Source: Chryseobacterium endalhagicum | GTDB taxonomy: Bacteria > Bacteroidota > Bacteroidia > Flavobacteriales > Weeksellaceae | NCBI RefSeq assembly: GCF_016745235.1 | Contig: NZ_JAELVM010000001.1 | Location: forward strand, 1,625,856-1,689,855 | Length of the DNA: 64,000 bases | Direction of reading: 5' to 3' | Shown here: positions 61,143-64,000 of the stretch, piece by piece | How positions within the stretch are numbered: position 1 is the stretch's first letter | Layout: every line of letters begins with the position of its first letter | Notes under the pieces: model-generated | Told to the model about the DNA's origin: nothing | Database searches by the model: none | The model's input: the letters and a program-made list of their open reading frames with translations, nothing else | Translations under genes and position numbers: made by a program

Positions 61143-61556
61143 TTAATCTTTTTTAGAATTGAATTTTTCCATTGCTTCCTTCGTAACAGGCGTAAAGAAA
61201 TTCACCAGATTCCCATCAGGATCCCTGAATAATAACGATTGGTTGCCCCAGGGCATAACCGTTGGTTCCTGGACTGTATAAGACGATAGGAAATCTTTTA
61301 ACCGTTCAAATTCCTTCTCTACATCATCAACCCTGAATTCTATGATTGCAGAGCGGTTTTCAGCAGGCTGTGCCACCGTTTCACCTCCGAAAAACTGCAA
61401 AGTCCTGGTGCTGCCGATAGCAAGAGTACCAGCAGAGGTTTTAAGCTCAGCAAAATCGGGAGTATACTGTATAGCCTGAACTCCTGTGATCTGCTCATAA
61501 AATGGAACTAAATTTTCAATATAGGCCGTAATAATACGGATGGATACTAAATTCAT
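61143..61556 (-). CDS. VOC family (glyoxalase/bleomycin-resistance-like) protein
   Basis: A 137-residue single-domain protein: SIRIITAYIENLVPFYEQI, the beta-alpha-beta repeats with AIIEFRVDDVEKEFERL, and the C-terminal NQSLLFRDPDGNLVNFFTP with the usual metal-ligand-type FRDPDGNxV block. The usual first-strand histidine is replaced (SIRIIT), so metal binding may be incomplete. Enzyme activity cannot be predicted within this broad superfamily. It is monocistronic on the minus strand, downstream of the pgl terminator. Confidence 0.85.
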   Translation of the reverse strand: MNLVSIRIITAYIENLVPFYEQITGVQAIQYTPDFAELKTSAGTLAIGSTRTLQFFGGETVAQPAENRSAIIEFRVDDVEKEFERLKDFLSSYTVQEPTVMPWGNQSLLFRDPDGNLVNFFTPVTKEAMEKFNSKKD

Positions 61557-61765
61557 TTTTTTAAATTTTTAAATTATTCTGTAAAAATAGAGCAGAGGTA
61601 TGACAAGAGGGTGTCAGTAGTGTTTATTTAAAATTTTCACTATTGTTGAGTAAATGCCAGATATTGTTTCTTCGGAAGATAAATGAGATAGCTTTGATGG
61701 AATGTTTATTTTTTCAAACAAAGCTTGTAATCAAAGACTCTCACTTATGATTATTAAAATAATGT

Positions 61766-61773
61766 TATTTTTG
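61766..61773 (+). promoter_or_regulatory. -7 box of RCC1 gene
   Basis: TATTTTTG matches TAnnTTTG, 24 bases before the ATG at 61798. No clear -33 TTG at the usual distance. Confidence 0.4.
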
Positions 61774-61797
61774 CGGCAATTAATAATTGATGATTTT

Positions 61798-63177
61798 ATG
61801 AGAAATAGATTGATGAGTTTATTCCTTGCCGCTTCTTTGTCTGCTGGTTTTAAGGCACAATGTTTAAAAACAGTCCATACCCAGTTTGAAACGGTAGCCG
61901 CTATCAGTGGCGATGGAAATATTTGGGAATGGGGTAGTAATCATTATGGACAATTAGGAACGAACGATTATATAAGCAGAGGAACACCATTTCAACTGAC
62001 TACATCAGGTGACTGGAAAAGTATCTCTCATTCTTATATGTCAACTCTCGCTTTAAAGAATGATGGAACCTTTTGGGGATGGGGAGAGGGAGATGATCTT
62101 GGAAATGGGTCTACAGTTCCAATCCATTCACCCGTACAAATTGGGACTGATCATTGGAAAGCTCTTTATGTGGGACTTTTTACAGCGTATGGTGTTAAAA
62201 TGGATGGTACTCTGTGGGTATGGGGTACCGGAATTGAAGGGCAGTTCGGCAATGGTACAACACCAATCAATCCATCTTTGGTGCCAATCAAAGTTGGACC
62301 GGATACTGATTGGCAGTTCATTACAGTAAGTAGCCATCATACCCTTGCACTGAAAAATAATGGGACATTATGGTCATGGGGCAATAACGTTGTCGGGCAG
62401 TTGGGTTTAGGAAATACAAGTAATTTTTCTACACCACAACAGGTTGGAACAGATAATAACTGGAAATCTATTTCTACGAAAGGATTTCACAGTCTGGCAC
62501 TGAAGACAGATGGTAGTCTTTGGGCATGGGGTCAGAATGAAAAAGGTGAATTGGGAGATGGAACTACTATACAAAGAAATTCCCCTGTACGCATTGGAAA
62601 CTCCTTTGATTGGAAAACGATTACCAGTGCGGCTTATTACAGGAGCTATGCCATTAAAAATGATGGAAGCTTATGGGCGTGGGGTAAAAATGAAAACGGC
62701 GAATTAGGAGACGGAACTACCATACAAAGAAACTCTCCTGTACAGATTGGGAATTCTTATGACTGGAAAAGTATAGATTGCGGAGCTCTCCATTGTGTCG
62801 CTATAAAGCAGGATAACTCTGTATGGTCTTGGGGAGGAAATCATTCCGGAGAGCTTGGAAATGGAAGTATTGTTGGAAGTTTTACCCCAATACCAACTAT
62901 GATTATGGGGGCTTGTTCTTTTTTAGGGACTAATGAGAATGAATCTTTTTCAACAAAACAAGTGAAGATCTATCCAAATCCCGTTTCTGAAAATTTATAT
63001 TGGTCCAAAGAAGTAAAGACTGTTAAAATTTACAACGCAGCAGGAGCGCTGATAAAACATTTTTCAGAGGTAAACAGTAATGTAATCAATGTTTCAGCAT
63101 TGCAGCCTGGAACTTATTTCTTGGAAGCAGTTACCCTTGAAGGAGAACAATTAAAGGAAAAGATAATCAAAAAATAA
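61798..63177 (+). CDS. Secreted RCC1-repeat protein with type IX secretion tail
   Basis: A 459-residue protein from the ATG at 61798 ([20 protein letters not shown]), chosen for its signal peptide; longer frames upstream run through the -7 box. Seven or so RCC1/BNR-like units follow, each with [14 protein letters not shown]- or [19 protein letters not shown]-type blocks, expected to form a beta-propeller. Two units at about 240-330 are almost identical ([12 protein letters not shown] twice). The C-terminal 70 residues ([43 protein letters not shown]) are a type A type IX sorting domain. Secreted and surface-bound; binding partner unknown. Confidence 0.9.
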   Translation: MRNRLMSLFLAASLSAGFKAQCLKTVHTQFETVAAISGDGNIWEWGSNHYGQLGTNDYISRGTPFQLTTSGDWKSISHSYMSTLALKNDGTFWGWGEGDDLGNGSTVPIHSPVQIGTDHWKALYVGLFTAYGVKMDGTLWVWGTGIEGQFGNGTTPINPSLVPIKVGPDTDWQFITVSSHHTLALKNNGTLWSWGNNVVGQLGLGNTSNFSTPQQVGTDNNWKSISTKGFHSLALKTDGSLWAWGQNEKGELGDGTTIQRNSPVRIGNSFDWKTITSAAYYRSYAIKNDGSLWAWGKNENGELGDGTTIQRNSPVQIGNSYDWKSIDCGALHCVAIKQDNSVWSWGGNHSGELGNGSIVGSFTPIPTMIMGACSFLGTNENESFSTKQVKIYPNPVSENLYWSKEVKTVKIYNAAGALIKHFSEVNSNVINVSALQPGTYFLEAVTLEGEQLKEKIIKK

Positions 63178-63214
63178 TAATTGTCTTACTGCCAAAATTG
63201 ATGGCACAACATAA

Positions 63215-63248
63215 AAACAGCATCATTAGATTTCTAGTGATGCTGTTT
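63215..63248 (+). terminator. Hairpin terminator of RCC1 gene
   Basis: AAACAGCATCATTAGA (63215-63230) pairs with TCTAGTGATGCTGTTT (63233-63248), with one mismatch that is a G-U on one strand. It lies 38 bases after the stop. Confidence 0.7.
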
Positions 63249-63676
63249 ACATTTAGTGTTTTTACCTTAGTTATTGGTGTTTCGAAATTGCTTTTTATGG
63301 TATGCAGCCATTTTTTTTCACTTCAATACATCATCATTCATAATACTTGGTCATCATTTTTCATTCTTTTTCATCATTACTGCCGAATTTTTTTTAAACC
63401 AAAGGAATACACTGAGGGAACCATTTACCGGTGAATCATTCAAAATAATTTACTTTTTCTGCTAAATTTATGGAAAATGCAGAAACATAAGCTTTTACTG
63501 ATTGATTCTTTGCGAAATGTGGAATTCTTTTCAGAATTGTAGTTAATTTTTTCAACTTGAATTGTGTTTTTGATATATATAGAATGGTTTAGTTTGTGCA
63601 AATATATAAAATTAGACACTAATTAGTGTTTAAAATGGTTAAAATTTTCTTAAACTTGTATAAACGAACTCAAACC
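63249..63676. other. Gene-free stretch before TetR gene
   Basis: A 428-base AT-rich region with phenylalanine- and isoleucine-rich open frames that look non-coding. It holds the TetR promoter; no exact TAnnTTTG box with spacing was confirmed. Confidence 0.35.
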
Positions 63677-64000
63677 ATGGAAAGAAAACCAGTAGCGGGC
63701 AGCATCCGCAACAGAGAGCGTAGTAAGAAGAAATTTTTGGATGCCGTCGGAAAAATTCTCACAACAAAAGGGTATGCCGGATTAAAGGTGAATGATATTG
63801 CCGCGGCTGCCGGAGTAGATAAAAAGATGATTTACACCTATTTTGGCGGTCTCGATGGCCTGATGGACGAATATATCCGTTCTCAGGATTATTGGAGCAA
63901 TGTAAGCGCTGAAGCCGGAATGCCGGATCTGTCAGACGGAGGAAAAGCATTAACCGAAGCCATGTTATTGCAGCAGTTTGATTTTGTAGCCAGCAACAAG
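63677..64000 (+). CDS. TetR/AcrR-family regulator, 3' end cut by window
   Basis: ATG at 63677 opens a frame of 108 codons that stays open to the last base. The N-terminus carries the TetR HTH: RNRERSKKKFLDAVGKIL, TTKGYAGLKVNDIAAAAG, then VDKKMIYTYFGGLDGLMDEY. The ligand-binding domain begins around residue 60 and runs off the window. It is a one-component transcriptional repressor, usually of adjacent efflux or lipid-metabolism genes, which would lie to the right. The target cannot be stated. Confidence 0.85.
   Translation, partial: MERKPVAGSIRNRERSKKKFLDAVGKILTTKGYAGLKVNDIAAAAGVDKKMIYTYFGGLDGLMDEYIRSQDYWSNVSAEAGMPDLSDGGKALTEAMLLQQFDFVASNK

Noticed and set aside
63198-63434. 78-codon frame after the RCC1 gene
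   Set aside because: It runs through the strong terminator hairpin at 63215-63248 and has an F/I/H-rich composition typical of chance frames in AT-rich DNA.

Overview
The window looks like a chromosomal segment of a Chryseobacterium-type member of the Flavobacteriia (Bacteroidota). It is AT-rich, has little Shine-Dalgarno signal, and carries several Bacteroidota -7 boxes (TAnnTTTG). It also encodes a type IX secretion sorting tail, many secreted proteins with the VGI-x-TxxPxxTLDV opening, and an alternative-start-tolerant capsule operon of flavobacterial type. No rRNA, complete tRNA, CRISPR array or recognisable transposase was seen.

Region 1 (1-3450) is a very AT-rich string of small genes: a 5'-cut CPCC protein, small membrane proteins, and tandem paralogues with broken or frameshifted copies and coding scraps. 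It resembles the immunity-gene tail of a polymorphic-toxin (Rhs-like) locus lying left of the window; this is inference.

Region 2 (3.7-15.3 kb) is the most unusual part. Two tandem TPR-membrane-HTH regulators, plus an internally deleted third copy, precede six secreted proteins arranged A1-B1-C1-A2-B2-C2. These are a tandem duplication of a three-gene block with conserved leaders, conserved 5' halves, variable 3' halves and a visible gene-conversion patch. A lone small HTH gene (type A) and a signal-peptide scrap of the surface family lie at the left end, and a lone HTH gene (type B) at the right end. A possible tRNA 3' fragment with a terminator lies at 16.3 kb and may mark an old integration boundary.

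Region 3 (16.5-35.7 kb) carries a BamA/TamA-like outer-membrane protein, then repeated modules that each pair secreted proteins with regulators. These are a three-gene VGI-type operon, two paralogous operons of LamG/TSP3-like surface proteins, two complete HTH A-B pairs, two membrane-embedded AraC regulators, a third TPR-membrane-HTH regulator and an amidohydrolase.

Region 4 (36.1-57.1 kb) is a capsule or O-antigen locus of the Wzx/Wzy type. It has PglF/WbpM-type dehydratase, Wza, Wzc, TviC- and TviB-type enzymes, WecB, flippase, acyltransferase, pyruvyltransferase-family protein, glycosyltransferases, EpsG-like polymerase, CapK-like protein, a beta-helix lipoprotein, PglC-type initiating transferase and a fused PglD-PglE. 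Together these suggest UDP-GalNAcA, UDP-ManNAc and UDP-diacetylbacillosamine as precursors.

Region 5 (57.3-64 kb) holds the oxidative pentose phosphate operon gnd-zwf-pgl, a VOC protein, an RCC1-repeat protein with a type IX sorting tail, and a TetR regulator cut by the right edge.
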